IMG/VR virus record: IMGVR_UViG_3300042565_001917 | Coordinates: 1 to 37,401 of that record | Direction: 5' to 3' (one strand) | Source of the DNA: a virus | DNA length: 37,401 bases | Part shown: positions 1 through 8,464 of the stretch, one piece after another | Layout: each line of letters starts with the position of its first letter | Numbering within the stretch: position 1 is the stretch's first letter | The notes under the pieces: model-generated | The model's input: only the letters and a program-made list of their open reading frames with translations | Databases searched by the model: none | Told to the model about the DNA's origin: nothing | Made by a program: the position numbers and the translations under genes

Positions 1-37
1 CCGACGTCGCGCTGCCCGAGCTATAGAGCAGCAGCAT
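1..37 (-). CDS. 5' fragment of the low-complexity virion protein gene (cut by window edge)
   Basis: Twelve codons starting at ATG 37 encode MLLLYSSGSATS and run off the window edge. They match the start of the complete 175-codon gene at 36328-36855, except that the CTG run after the ATG is two codons shorter here. If the genome is circular this is the same gene in a variant genome. The sequence gives no independent function. Confidence 0.7.
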   Translation of the reverse strand, partial: MLLLYSSGSATS

Positions 38-39
38 CG

Positions 40-204
40 TCAGCCCAGCGACTCGATACGCGCGATCGTCTGCTCGGTGGATAGAATGTCCGCGTCGATC
101 GCGCTCACGCGCTCGAGGTCGCCGACGCTAGCCGCGTGCGACCGCTGCAAGCCTAGCGTCGCAAGCCGGTTTCGTAGAATGCGCAGGACCTCTTCAATCG
201 ACAT
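40..204 (-). CDS. Small helical phage protein, 54 aa (copy A)
   Basis: Unknown function. The frame can be extended upstream, but ATG 204 is chosen because GAGGAG lies four bases before it, overlapping the stop of the preceding gene. The 54-residue product (MSIEEVLRILRNRLATLGLQ...) is predicted helical, with heptad-like leucine and isoleucine spacing that suggests a short coiled coil. A second copy at 36858-37022 differs by two conservative changes near the N-terminus (I to L, V to I) among many silent changes, which shows it is translated and under purifying selection. Its place between tail-fibre-region genes suggests a virion or assembly accessory. Confidence 0.75.
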   Translation of the reverse strand: MSIEEVLRILRNRLATLGLQRSHAASVGDLERVSAIDADILSTEQTIARIESLG

Positions 205-212
205 GGCGCTCC

Positions 213-1832
213 TCACACAAGCGGGATGAGCTCTTGGCACAGCGTGGACGCGTGCGATTGGAGCAAGACGATCGAGTATTTGTCGGTCCCGTCGATTGCC
301 GCATACGCGGCCATGCGCCCGCCGAGTGCAGCTGTCCCGGTCTGAATGAAGTCGGTCGCTGTGTACGGAGAGAACACGCGATTTTTAGCGTCGAATCTGA
401 AGATCTGATTCAGCGCTGAAGCGGTGTAGACGTTGACGTACGTGTAGCGACCCTCTTGATCTGCCGGCGCCGGAGCGCCCGTAGTGCCAGTGCCGAAGGC
501 GTTGACGTTGCCGTCATACGTAATCGCGCCGGTCCACGTGCCAGTGATCGATCCAGCGATGTCGAGGACGTCTAGAGTGACCGCGCCGCCGCGGAAAAAG
601 TACTGGAAAGAATGCCGCGCAAAGCGCCCTGGGTCTGGCTGGATTCCGAAGCTCGGAGCCCACAGACATCCCGCCGCGTTTGCAGCTGGGGCTGCGCCGA
701 AATACGTGGTGGACCAAGCGTCCGCCGCGATGCTGTTCGTCCCGTTGTTGATCGTGGCGTCGGAGTAGTTGTACGTGTACGTCGTTGTGTTCGCAGTCGT
801 GCGGAGGATCGCGATGTTCGGATTCTCGATCACGAACTTTGCCGACGTGCTTGGAGTCGTAGTCCACGCCGCGCCGAGTGTGTAGACGGCACTCGGTCCG
901 GCGGTGTGCGATGCGATGATCCTACGCTGCCCCACCGCGGCAGACGTAAGCGTGTCCTCGACAATCCGGATCTGAAAGTTGCGGTACTCGTTCGCAGTTA
1001 CCGCAGCGTCGCCGCCGCTTGCTCTGCCCGTGATCGTGCTCGCGCCCGATCCGGTAGCGGTGATCGCAAAGCGACTTCCACCGTCAGAGTCTGTGTCGTG
1101 CCCGCCTTTGATAAAGCCCTCGCCGGGCTTGTTGTCATACGGGACGTATTGCTCATCGAGGCAGATAGCAGCGCTATCAGTCGAGAGTGTCGCCGGGAGA
1201 TTGGCGATAGAGCGGTTCGCGAGCGTGTTTGACGCGGGCTCGAAAGACCGGAAAGCGCCCGCCGCAAGCGTGCCGCTACCGAGCATGAGGAGTCGGCCGC
1301 ACAGGATCTCGTACCTAGCAGACGAGCCAGGCGTGAATGTGAGCGCGGTGTCAAGACGGATTGTCGGAGTCGTGCCCGAGCTATTGCCTACGATCCAGCG
1401 CTCTTCGGTCTTACCAGCAGTCCCGTCGATCACTCGGATTCGGAATCCAAGCTCGCCGCTTCCGCCTCTGTTTGCCAGCATGTTCACGCCAACCGCAGTC
1501 GGCAGCGCGGTAGTCAGTGCAAACGAAGTCGTCGTCGCGCCGGTCGGATTGATCGTCCCGACGGCTCCAAAGCTCGGCGCGAAAAAGCTCGTGGCGCCAG
1601 CGCCAAACGTGCCCGCGGTGAGCGGATTCGCGATTGCCGTCTGCCAGGCTTTGGTGACGATGTTGTACCGATTCAAAACGGCGTTGCTGGCAAGCTGGTA
1701 CACAAACGGATTGCGCGTCGAGTCGTTGCGATGATCCGCGGAGAAGCCCTGAGCCGCGGCGGCCGCGGTGATCGAAGGCGCGACTTGCGCCCACATCATG
1801 CGATCGATGACCTTCTTGAAAGTGTTCGCCAT
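213..1832 (-). CDS. Large tail-region structural protein, 539 aa (probable tail fibre/surface protein)
   Basis: This is the largest gene of the distal tail block and lies two bases after the preceding gene's stop. The protein is rich in Thr, Ala, Gly and Ser, as is common in virion surface proteins. Two segments, about residues 129-176 and 285-336, look like copies of one beta-rich domain: each starts with an F-x-I-R-I/V motif, passes an E/Q-R-W/R-I core, and ends with S-A-R/K-Y/F. There is no signal peptide or membrane segment. The last ~123 codons recur at 37031-37401. Function is inferred from position and composition; it could be receptor binding or a tail-tip decoration. Confidence 0.7.
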   Translation of the reverse strand: MANTFKKVIDRMMWAQVAPSITAAAAAQGFSADHRNDSTRNPFVYQLASNAVLNRYNIVTKAWQTAIANPLTAGTFGAGATSFFAPSFGAVGTINPTGATTTSFALTTALPTAVGVNMLANRGGSGELGFRIRVIDGTAGKTEERWIVGNSSGTTPTIRLDTALTFTPGSSARYEILCGRLLMLGSGTLAAGAFRSFEPASNTLANRSIANLPATLSTDSAAICLDEQYVPYDNKPGEGFIKGGHDTDSDGGSRFAITATGSGASTITGRASGGDAAVTANEYRNFQIRIVEDTLTSAAVGQRRIIASHTAGPSAVYTLGAAWTTTPSTSAKFVIENPNIAILRTTANTTTYTYNYSDATINNGTNSIAADAWSTTYFGAAPAANAAGCLWAPSFGIQPDPGRFARHSFQYFFRGGAVTLDVLDIAGSITGTWTGAITYDGNVNAFGTGTTGAPAPADQEGRYTYVNVYTASALNQIFRFDAKNRVFSPYTATDFIQTGTAALGGRMAAYAAIDGTDKYSIVLLQSHASTLCQELIPLV

Positions 1833-1833
1833 G

Positions 1834-2259
1834 TCAGGTGATCCGCGCTCGGACGCAATCGGCCCACGCCGAGAGGTTTGTCTGATTGATTAGCATTGCG
1901 CCGTTGCGGCCGTCGATGTTGGTCAGGCCGGTAACTGTCGTGCACGTGGTCACCGTCGTGACGGTCGTGACGGTGCCGCTTTCGATCACCGCAGTCGAGC
2001 GAGCGCGGCGCAGCGTAGAGTCGTATCCAGGCGGGCTTTGCAGCACCGCGAGGATCTGTCTTTGCGGCCCGCTAGCGCCGCCGGTCTCTTGCACGGGAAG
2101 AGGATCTGCGACCGTGACATCGGTCGCAAGCTTCGCATCGTCGGCCCCGGTGAGCACGACGAGGCCGACAGTCTGCGCCTGCGCAGTCTCTCCGCTGTAC
2201 GAGACTTCGCGCGTCGTGACTTTCCCAGAGCTCGCGGGCAGTGAGACGTTGTCGGCCAT
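1834..2259 (-). CDS. Tail-region structural protein, 141 aa
   Basis: I do not recognise the family. Start ATG 2259 overlaps the stop of the upstream gene as TGATG, so the longer upstream frame (to 2418) is rejected. The N-terminus (MADNVSLPASSGKVTTREV) resembles small phage virion proteins with a beta-rich N-terminal strand. A run of TVTTVTTVTTCTTVTGL around residues 97-113 is made by repeated GTGAC/GTCAC-like units. Position among tail-fibre genes suggests a minor virion component. Confidence 0.65.
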   Translation of the reverse strand: MADNVSLPASSGKVTTREVSYSGETAQAQTVGLVVLTGADDAKLATDVTVADPLPVQETGGASGPQRQILAVLQSPPGYDSTLRRARSTAVIESGTVTTVTTVTTCTTVTGLTNIDGRNGAMLINQTNLSAWADCVRARIT

Positions 2260-2696
2260 CAGTCCTCCGTGATTGTCGAGGCGGTGGTGAGCCTCGGAGT
2301 GACGCCGCTGGACACAGCGATGTTCGGCGTGACCGTGCCTTTGTACAAAAGCACGCCAGCGCCCGATAGCGCGGTACCGATCCCGAAATGAGTGATCGTC
2401 GCGGTGCCTCCGGTGCACGCCGGGAAGTCGACGTTCGCCGCTGGCGAGACGCTATTCGCAGTCACTACAAAGCCAGCGCCAGACCTCGCCACCGCGACGC
2501 GAGCGTAGGACGTATACGCGGTCTCGCTCGTAGTCTGGTCGCCAGCCTCGCCTGGATCTGCGGTGTGCAGAGACACGAAAAGCGACCCCGCAGTAGTCGA
2601 CCCGCGGAGGCCAGTGGCGTCGCCCACGTTCGCGAGATTCGTGTTCTTGAAGAGCAGCTCGAGCAGCCCGTTTTCTAGTGCGTTGCTCTTGCTCAT
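2259..2696 (-). CDS. Conserved phage tail-fibre-region protein, 145 aa
   Basis: The pattern is one seen in many tailed phages and prophages: an N-terminal N-A-L-E-N-G-L-L-E-L-L-F helix, then L-F-V-S-L-H-T-A-D-P-G-E-A-G-D-Q, Y-x-x-Y-A-R-V-A-V-A-R, F-P-A-C-T-G-G, and a C-terminal ending in T-E-D. Members are usually annotated as tail fibre or structural proteins; no enzymatic role is known to me. Length is typical. It is tightly packed between two other virion genes, one base after the preceding gene's stop. Confidence 0.8.
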   Translation of the reverse strand: MSKSNALENGLLELLFKNTNLANVGDATGLRGSTTAGSLFVSLHTADPGEAGDQTTSETAYTSYARVAVARSGAGFVVTANSVSPAANVDFPACTGGTATITHFGIGTALSGAGVLLYKGTVTPNIAVSSGVTPRLTTASTITED

Positions 2697-2697
2697 A

Positions 2698-2961
2698 TCA
2701 CCCGCCGATCTGCGCTACAGCGACGTCAGACATGGGAACGTTCACAAGCCCAGATACAACGCCGAGCCGCTCGCCGGGCACTGCAAAAGATCCGCTGCTT
2801 AGCTGCACCGGTGCCGCGCATGAAGACGTCGTGATCGAAGACACGAATCGCCCGCTTCCGACTTGGATGCCTTGAGACGTCGCTGGGTATTCAAGCGCCG
2901 AGTCTCGCGCGGAGATAGCCGCGAGAGCCGCTTCCTTCGTCGGGTAGATCACTGACATCAT
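2698..2961 (-). CDS. Small tail-region protein, 87 aa
   Basis: Unknown family. Start ATG 2961 overlaps the stop of the LamG-like gene (2958) as ATGA, supporting translation. The N-terminal ~25 residues are helical (YPTKEAALAAISARDSALEY), followed by a Ser/Gly/Val-rich beta-like part ending VAVAQIGG. No membrane segment, cysteine motif or catalytic motif is visible. Probably a minor virion component or adaptor for neighbouring fibre proteins. Confidence 0.6.
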   Translation of the reverse strand: MMSVIYPTKEAALAAISARDSALEYPATSQGIQVGSGRFVSSITTSSCAAPVQLSSGSFAVPGERLGVVSGLVNVPMSDVAVAQIGG

Positions 2962-3683
2962 AGCGACCTCATATACGCCTCAAGAGAGGCGCGCTGTGCC
3001 GAGCTAGCAGTCGCAATCGCGACGACCGCCGCCTTGATCCTGCCGTCCCAATACTGCCCAGTCGCCGCGGAAAAGCATCCAATCGACAAGGTCTGTGGCG
3101 AGTTGGTGACCGTAGCTGGGATCGTGCCCGTGTACGTCTGCGTCTGGAGCACTCCATCTCTGAAGAGCTGAAGCCGATCCGCATTGGTGGCGCCCCCGCC
3201 CGCGTACACCCAAACAAACGTCGCCTCGGTACCTGCCGTGAGCTGAGAAGCGGCCTCTCCAAAACTGGCGCCAGGCGCGCCAAAATGGAACCGGAGCGCC
3301 GCCCCGTTGGTCTGAGTCGACCATGCGCCGACCGTCGTCTGCGACCTCGCGATCGGGCATCGGGTAGACGTCACGACGTCAGGACTTGCTCGGATCGCGA
3401 CCGTGAGCGCGGTAGACGCATCAAGCGTGGCAGACGACGGAGCAAAGATGTTGTCGTCAATGCCGTCGAAGTCGATGCCGCCGGACGCAAGCGACGGTCG
3501 GAGGGATGCAGTCGCTTGCGACGCGTCGTTGAGCTTGCCCGATTGATCCGCCCACGCCGCGACTTCTGGCGGGGTGCCGAGCGTCACACCGCGCCTGAAG
3601 TCAAACCACGCCGCGAGGGTAGACCCGAAGATCGATATCGGGCTCGGCAGCGATGTCGACTGTCTGCGTCGGTCTCGGCGCAT
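2958..3683 (-). CDS. LamG/concanavalin-like lectin-fold virion protein, 241 aa
   Basis: The sequence shows a jelly-roll carbohydrate-binding pattern: L-A-A-W-F-D-F-R near residue 24, W-A-D-Q-S-G-K-L-N-D-A around 45, then G-I-D-F-D-G-I-D-D (about residue 70) and a later L-Q-L-F-R-D-G-V-L. This resembles LamG-type domains in phage fibres and bacterial surface proteins. The role is probably binding a host surface glycan. The first ~12 residues are very basic, so the true start may be a few codons downstream. It overlaps both neighbours by 1-4 bases. Confidence 0.7.
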   Translation of the reverse strand: MRRDRRRQSTSLPSPISIFGSTLAAWFDFRRGVTLGTPPEVAAWADQSGKLNDASQATASLRPSLASGGIDFDGIDDNIFAPSSATLDASTALTVAIRASPDVVTSTRCPIARSQTTVGAWSTQTNGAALRFHFGAPGASFGEAASQLTAGTEATFVWVYAGGGATNADRLQLFRDGVLQTQTYTGTIPATVTNSPQTLSIGCFSAATGQYWDGRIKAAVVAIATASSAQRASLEAYMRSL

Positions 3684-4078
3684 CAGCCCACCGAAGACGC
3701 GCGGTCGATTCGTACGGTGATTGTGCCCGATGCCGCGGCGATGCGGAGCACGACGACTGGAGTCGCGAGGTCGCTGGTAGGCACCACGAATTCGTTTCGC
3801 ATGCCGCTGCGAATGACAAACGCGTTCGTGCGGATTGCGGCTTCGCTCCCAGACGCTGGCGCGGTCGTGACAGTCGTCGTCGTGATCGACTGTCCGGTTG
3901 CCTCAAAGAAGCACGCTTCGGCGTCACCGCTCACATCCACGTTGATGATCTGACCCGCCCACTCGGTGAGCGTGAAGTCCGTGCCCGTAGTAACCGCGGC
4001 GTCGCGCAGCACTCCAAGGCCACGAGCGGGTGTCATGTACTCGCCGTCGTCGAGCGGCCGATTGGAGCGCAGCGTCAT
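3683..4078 (-). CDS. Tail-region structural protein, 131 aa
   Basis: Not assigned to a family. The N-terminal half contains M-T-P-A-R-G-L-G-V-L and a beta-rich segment (TGTDFTLTEWAGQIINVDV), followed by a Thr-rich stretch (TTTTVTT) and a strand-rich C-terminus. Size, composition and position fit small neck/fibre decoration proteins often found beside tail fibres. It shares one base with the next gene. There is a 53-base gap to the upstream gene with no obvious signal. Confidence 0.6.
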   Translation of the reverse strand: MTLRSNRPLDDGEYMTPARGLGVLRDAAVTTGTDFTLTEWAGQIINVDVSGDAEACFFEATGQSITTTTVTTAPASGSEAAIRTNAFVIRSGMRNEFVVPTSDLATPVVVLRIAAASGTITVRIDRASSVG

Positions 4079-4131
4079 GCCTGCACGGTGCTACGCGGAC
4101 GGCCCGTAGGCCATAGGACGCAAGCGTCCTA

Positions 4132-5172
4132 TCAGTCGTTTTCGTATACGCACCACCCGCGGATTTTTGCAGGGTTCACACTGGCCAGCGGCTTTTTGAT
4201 TTCGATCGATAGCGTGTCGTAACCGCCCGACGGCACGCCGTTGACAGTAGAAGTAGATTCGCAGTCGATCGCCACGTCGATCGGATTGCTCCACGCGTAT
4301 GTCGCTGGAAGTGCCGTCCACGCCGAAGCGCCAGCGACGCCGGCGACGACGCGGAAGTCGCCGTTCTCCGCATACACTCGAGCACGGACTGTCTTGGTCG
4401 TAGACGTGGGAGTCGTCTTCCTCGGCAGAAGTCTGTACGGCGCTGTCGTGAGAGCGACACCGGTCGTCGACGTAGTCGTCATCTCGTAGCCCCACCGTGC
4501 GATGTGGCCGATCCTTCTGAGCGGAGCCGCGACAGTCATGCGGTGCGACTGATTATAGACGGCGCCGAGTGACACGACGCTTGGAGTCGCGTCATCGTCG
4601 ATGATCGGTCTACGCGGGAACAGACTGTCGAGAGACACGCCGCAGTCAGCGACAGTTCTATCGAGCACGGCGCGAGGCAGCTCCCAGCATCCCACGGACT
4701 CTATGCGTACGGCGTACTGTCTGGTCGTGTCGCTGGTCACCTGGATCGTGACCTGCCCTTCGCTTGTGCTCGGCGTGACTCCGGACTCAAGCACAAGTGC
4801 CATTAGCGGCAGGCTCTTGTGCTCAGTGTAGAAAGGCACCGTCACGCCGCCCACGGTGATCGTTCCTTCGGCGCCGTAGCTCGGCCCTTCGCCGTTCGTT
4901 GCTGCGGTACGCAGGTCGAACGCCCATGCGCGATACATCGCTCGACCGCTGCCTGGCACGTAGTACCGGAGGGTCTCCGTGGTGCCACTCACGATCATCG
5001 CCACTCTGTGCTGAGGGATTACGCACTGCCCACGACCGCTGATCCAGTGCGCCAGTAGCGCATGGTCAAGCGCGGTTTGCGCGAGCACAGGAGCGCCGAT
5101 CTTGACGATATCCGGAGAGACGTAGACGTCGGGCCTGTACACCGGCACTCGGCCGTCAGATGCGCCTGGCAT
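4132..5172 (-). CDS. Tail-tip/fibre protein, 346 aa
   Basis: A beta-rich protein without a recognised domain. It begins MPGASDGRVPVYRPDVYVSP and shares base 5172 with the stop of the upstream gene, so the start is well supported. Thr/Ser-rich strand segments alternate with short aromatic motifs (RWGYEMTT, CWELP, GWCVYEND at the C-terminus), a style common in receptor-binding virion proteins. No hydrolase or protease motif is visible. Position after the 873-residue tail protein suggests a distal tail component. Confidence 0.65.
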   Translation of the reverse strand: MPGASDGRVPVYRPDVYVSPDIVKIGAPVLAQTALDHALLAHWISGRGQCVIPQHRVAMIVSGTTETLRYYVPGSGRAMYRAWAFDLRTAATNGEGPSYGAEGTITVGGVTVPFYTEHKSLPLMALVLESGVTPSTSEGQVTIQVTSDTTRQYAVRIESVGCWELPRAVLDRTVADCGVSLDSLFPRRPIIDDDATPSVVSLGAVYNQSHRMTVAAPLRRIGHIARWGYEMTTTSTTGVALTTAPYRLLPRKTTPTSTTKTVRARVYAENGDFRVVAGVAGASAWTALPATYAWSNPIDVAIDCESTSTVNGVPSGGYDTLSIEIKKPLASVNPAKIRGWCVYEND

Positions 5173-5840
5173 TACTGCACCTCCGCGATGTGCACGCCGT
5201 GCAGCCTAGGCTCGCCAGCGCCCTTCGCCATCACTCGGAAAACGATTGTGGGGACGACGAGCCCAACCGGCGTGCTGCTACCGGGCACGTCGGCGACCTC
5301 CCAAACTCTTTCGTAGATAGACGCTGGCGAGATCGTCATGATGCTATTGCTAGACGTGGGGTCGGCAGACAGCCACGCAGGCGTCACCGAAACAGCAGCG
5401 CTGAATACGACGCAATCGACGCCGGTAGTCAGCGACGACGACGACATGAAGTCTATGTATCCATAGCCGTAACCAGTCATCGCGTGTACCGCGAAAGAGC
5501 ACGTCGATGTAGCCGCCGCGGCGTAGATAGCGCAGCGGATCCGATAAGTCGTGACCGTCCCGGCACTGATAGCGCAAGACAAAGGGAATGGTCCGTAAGC
5601 CGCTATCGGCCGCCACTGCGTGCTGTCGTATCCGCCGCTTGTGTACTGCGGGACGCTGTTGCCGGTCAGCGAAGACACCGGCGACATGTCGTTGACGAGT
5701 ACGCGCGCGCAAGTCTGGTCGGCGCAATGGAGGAGGTTGTTGCTCACGTAGTCAGTGAGCAGCACAGGATCGACCATCCCAGTCGGCGTGATGTGCGCCG
5801 CGTCGAATGCGCGGATACCAAAGAATGGCGAAGTGCTCAT
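5172..5840 (-). CDS. Tail-tip/fibre protein, 222 aa
   Basis: Unknown family, rich in Ser, Thr, Ala and Val, with a probable beta-sandwich core (YRIRCAIYAAAATSTCSFAV, then GYGYGYIDFM around residue 125). It overlaps the upstream 873-residue gene by four bases. It probably assembles on the tail tip, and binding to host surface polysaccharide is possible. The sequence alone shows only a secreted-style, strand-rich protein without signal peptide. Confidence 0.65.
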   Translation of the reverse strand: MSTSPFFGIRAFDAAHITPTGMVDPVLLTDYVSNNLLHCADQTCARVLVNDMSPVSSLTGNSVPQYTSGGYDSTQWRPIAAYGPFPLSCAISAGTVTTYRIRCAIYAAAATSTCSFAVHAMTGYGYGYIDFMSSSSLTTGVDCVVFSAAVSVTPAWLSADPTSSNSIMTISPASIYERVWEVADVPGSSTPVGLVVPTIVFRVMAKGAGEPRLHGVHIAEVQ

Positions 5841-8458
5841 GAAAACACCTTTGAATCGACGACCGTTCCGCTATACGAAAGCCGACGCCCAGAGTCTCCG
5901 AAAAAGGCAAACTGAGATAGTCGATCCGCGCCGGTATACGCGCTGCTCTTTCGCACGCACAGCAGCCAATCAAACGTGCTCGGAGTCCATGCGGTCGCCG
6001 TGGTGACTCTGACGATGTCCTGAGTGACAATCGACTGCACCGTGCAAAGCACTTCAGACGTCGCGCTATCTGGCCTTACTAGTCTGAGCAGATCGCCGAC
6101 ACGGAGCCACGACGAGTCCTCGGGGAATGGCACGATGACAAGCTCCCAGACGTTGCTGCCTAGCGACGTCTCCGAATCAATCGTGTACGAAGGGGCGTAA
6201 CCCGAGAACCGCTGCGTATGCATGAGCACCGCGAGCTGCACTGCTCCGGTACCGAGGTCGAAGGAAGTGGCGACTACGAGGCCGGTGCGGCCAACGATCG
6301 GACTGCAACCGTCTTCGATGTCAGGAAGCATAGAAGAGGAAATCGCCACTACATCGCCGATGAGCACGTCCGAGTACCTGGCGTCTACGGTAAGCGTGAC
6401 AACCGCAGTCGGCATGCCGAAGAGGCCGAGCCTAGTGATAGCAACGCGCGCGACGTCATCTCGTGAGAACGAATCGATCGCTGAATCCGCCCTGAAATAC
6501 GATCCGTCTGCGGTGCTTTTTTGTGCGACTTCCAGCGTGATCGGCGTGCGGACCGCGCTAGTTGTCTGGACGTCTCGAAACGTAAGCGTTCGCTTGTCCC
6601 ACTCTCCGCTTCTTGGATCGTATCCGTAGCGGTAGACGACCTGGGACAGAACTCCTCGGGGGCTCTTTTCGATCGTCTGCTCAAAGCCTGCGCTGTCGCC
6701 GATAGAGATGATCGAGTCATCGGTGGACAGAGGAGGCCGCACGCGGAACAGCTCGACTCTGCCGTCCAGCGCTAGCCGCAGGTAAAGCCCGCACACGAGC
6801 AGCTCTGGCGTGATGTAGTCGAGCAGCGTGTCCTCGCCCTCGAAAGCGTAGAAGCCGCGATTGCGCCCGAGAGGGGAAGACACGATCGCGTTGTCGACGT
6901 CGCTATCCCATGTGATCGAATCGCCAGTTAAAAGAGGCATTGCCCCGGTGTTCGCTAGACCTGGAGACGACGTGATCACGGAAGACAGAAGCCCAGCGAG
7001 GTCGTTATTGAAAGAGCCGGTGAGCGACCTGCCGATGCGCAGCTCAGTCGATGGCCCGAGCACAACGAAGCCGCTTGGCGGAGTCCTGATCACCGCGCTT
7101 CTGGTAGGAGCGTCGACTGCTGTGAATAGGCACATGACGGCGTCTTCGCCATCGCCAAATATCGCCACGTCCCCGCTCTGCGGGGTGACGAGCCCACCGA
7201 GATAGATTCGTTGCCAGTCGGGCGTGTCTCCGCTCTCGGCGCCCGCAGGACCCCAAGCCAGCCTCTTACCGACCGTGCCTCTGGGCACTTCTGCGTTGAC
7301 GTCGTATGAGTAGATCGATCCGGAGATCGGTGTCCACGCGCTTCCCCTGCTTGCCACTTCGGCGTTGATTCCCCAGCCGGACACGCGCGACATCACCGGC
7401 GCGTTGTCGTACGCGTAGAAGTCGATCTGAGAAGACACGTCAGCGAACGCCGCGCGAGGCGTCGTGCTGTCTGCCCTGTACGTGACCGAATAGCCTCCGA
7501 TCCTTTCGACGAGCTTGACGTAGCCGTTGCCGACATTCGACGACATCCCTGGCGACGCCGATATCGCAGAGGCGATCGCGGTATTGGCCGCTGCGATGAA
7601 GTCTCCCTGCGTGTCGAAGAAGCCCGACACTTTAGCGAACACCGTGATCGGGAAAGAGCCTCCGTTGTACAGGTTGATCGTGAGCATCCACGGGCTTGCG
7701 CTCGTATAGTGAATGCCCCTGAACTTGACTGGCGATGAGAGGTCACCCCCGATCGGCTGCTCCAGAATCCTAGTGATCGGATCAATCGCGATCTCGCAGA
7801 CACCGTTAGACCATCTCACGTCGCTCGCACACACACCGAGCCACCTCTGCGTGCCATCGCCTTGTGGGTCGTCGCCTTCGCCGTACAGGTAGAGCGTGGC
7901 CCTGCGCCCCTCAACGCCAATCGGCATGTCGGTCACAAGCGCATCGGACAGGCCCTCGCCGTCGGCTACAAAATGGGCCTGGCGCACAGTGCCCCAGATA
8001 GAGCGATTCGACAGCGTGCCGCACGAGAGTGTCGTCGACGTCCTCGACGTGTACCGAATCGCCTCAGTCCCGATGTGCACGATCCCGCTGGCCGGCAGGT
8101 TGTCCGCGCTGCGCAGCACGATTGACGTCGCCGACGTCGTGACGTTGCTCGCGAGGAAGCACCGCACCTGCGGTGATCGCCACAGAGACATGGTCGATCT
8201 ACCGTGCCTCTTTCCCATGATCCGATCGAGGTCGAGGAGCCGCACCGTAAGCGGCTCGGCGTCGAGCGTCGCTCTCATGAGATCCGCATACGCACCGATC
8301 CGGATCGACTTGATATCGAGGCTTGCGACTCTCACGCGGCCATCGGCGTTGACGCGCTCCATTCGCTTCGAACTGACGAACTCGTACTGTAGCCCCTCGA
8401 TCACGAGCCGAGCGGATAGCCTTCCTCGACCAGTAGCTTTGATTCGTGCGAGTGACAT
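5837..8458 (-). CDS. Large tail protein, 873 aa (probable tail-tip/hub protein)
   Basis: This is the largest gene in the window. It opens with MSLARIKATGRGRLSARLVIEG. Around residues 128-160 it has an I-G-T-E-A-I-R-Y-T...R-S-I-W-G-T motif followed by A-H-F, which I associate with siphovirus tail-hub and tail-tip proteins. A second segment near residue 260 (NLYNGGSFPITVFAKVSGFF) resembles a small domain also seen in the next upstream gene. The C-terminal third carries strand-rich blocks with G-D-L-L-R-L-V. Position after the tape measure fits the order tape measure, distal tail, hub. It may anchor the baseplate and carry fibres. Confidence 0.7.
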   Translation of the reverse strand: MSLARIKATGRGRLSARLVIEGLQYEFVSSKRMERVNADGRVRVASLDIKSIRIGAYADLMRATLDAEPLTVRLLDLDRIMGKRHGRSTMSLWRSPQVRCFLASNVTTSATSIVLRSADNLPASGIVHIGTEAIRYTSRTSTTLSCGTLSNRSIWGTVRQAHFVADGEGLSDALVTDMPIGVEGRRATLYLYGEGDDPQGDGTQRWLGVCASDVRWSNGVCEIAIDPITRILEQPIGGDLSSPVKFRGIHYTSASPWMLTINLYNGGSFPITVFAKVSGFFDTQGDFIAAANTAIASAISASPGMSSNVGNGYVKLVERIGGYSVTYRADSTTPRAAFADVSSQIDFYAYDNAPVMSRVSGWGINAEVASRGSAWTPISGSIYSYDVNAEVPRGTVGKRLAWGPAGAESGDTPDWQRIYLGGLVTPQSGDVAIFGDGEDAVMCLFTAVDAPTRSAVIRTPPSGFVVLGPSTELRIGRSLTGSFNNDLAGLLSSVITSSPGLANTGAMPLLTGDSITWDSDVDNAIVSSPLGRNRGFYAFEGEDTLLDYITPELLVCGLYLRLALDGRVELFRVRPPLSTDDSIISIGDSAGFEQTIEKSPRGVLSQVVYRYGYDPRSGEWDKRTLTFRDVQTTSAVRTPITLEVAQKSTADGSYFRADSAIDSFSRDDVARVAITRLGLFGMPTAVVTLTVDARYSDVLIGDVVAISSSMLPDIEDGCSPIVGRTGLVVATSFDLGTGAVQLAVLMHTQRFSGYAPSYTIDSETSLGSNVWELVIVPFPEDSSWLRVGDLLRLVRPDSATSEVLCTVQSIVTQDIVRVTTATAWTPSTFDWLLCVRKSSAYTGADRLSQFAFFGDSGRRLSYSGTVVDSKVFS

Positions 8459-8464
8459 CGTCCC

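Larger units (their letters stand above)
1..583. repeat. Terminal near-repeat, copy A
   Basis: This stretch matches 36813-37401 at about 96% identity by manual alignment: about 22 substitutions and one 6-base indel in a CTG/CAG run. The first ~155 bases (apart from the indel) and the last ~120 bases are identical, and differences cluster around 155-445. It holds the first 12 codons of one virion gene, all of a 54-codon gene and the last ~123 codons of a 539-codon gene. Only about three of the substitutions change an amino acid. The simplest reading is a circular or terminally redundant genome whose ends come from two close variants. Confidence 0.9.

Noticed and set aside
1-583. Terminal repeats as template and variable repeats of a diversity-generating retroelement
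   Set aside because: Differences are not adenine-specific, are mostly silent and fall in whole genes, and no reverse transcriptase gene is present.
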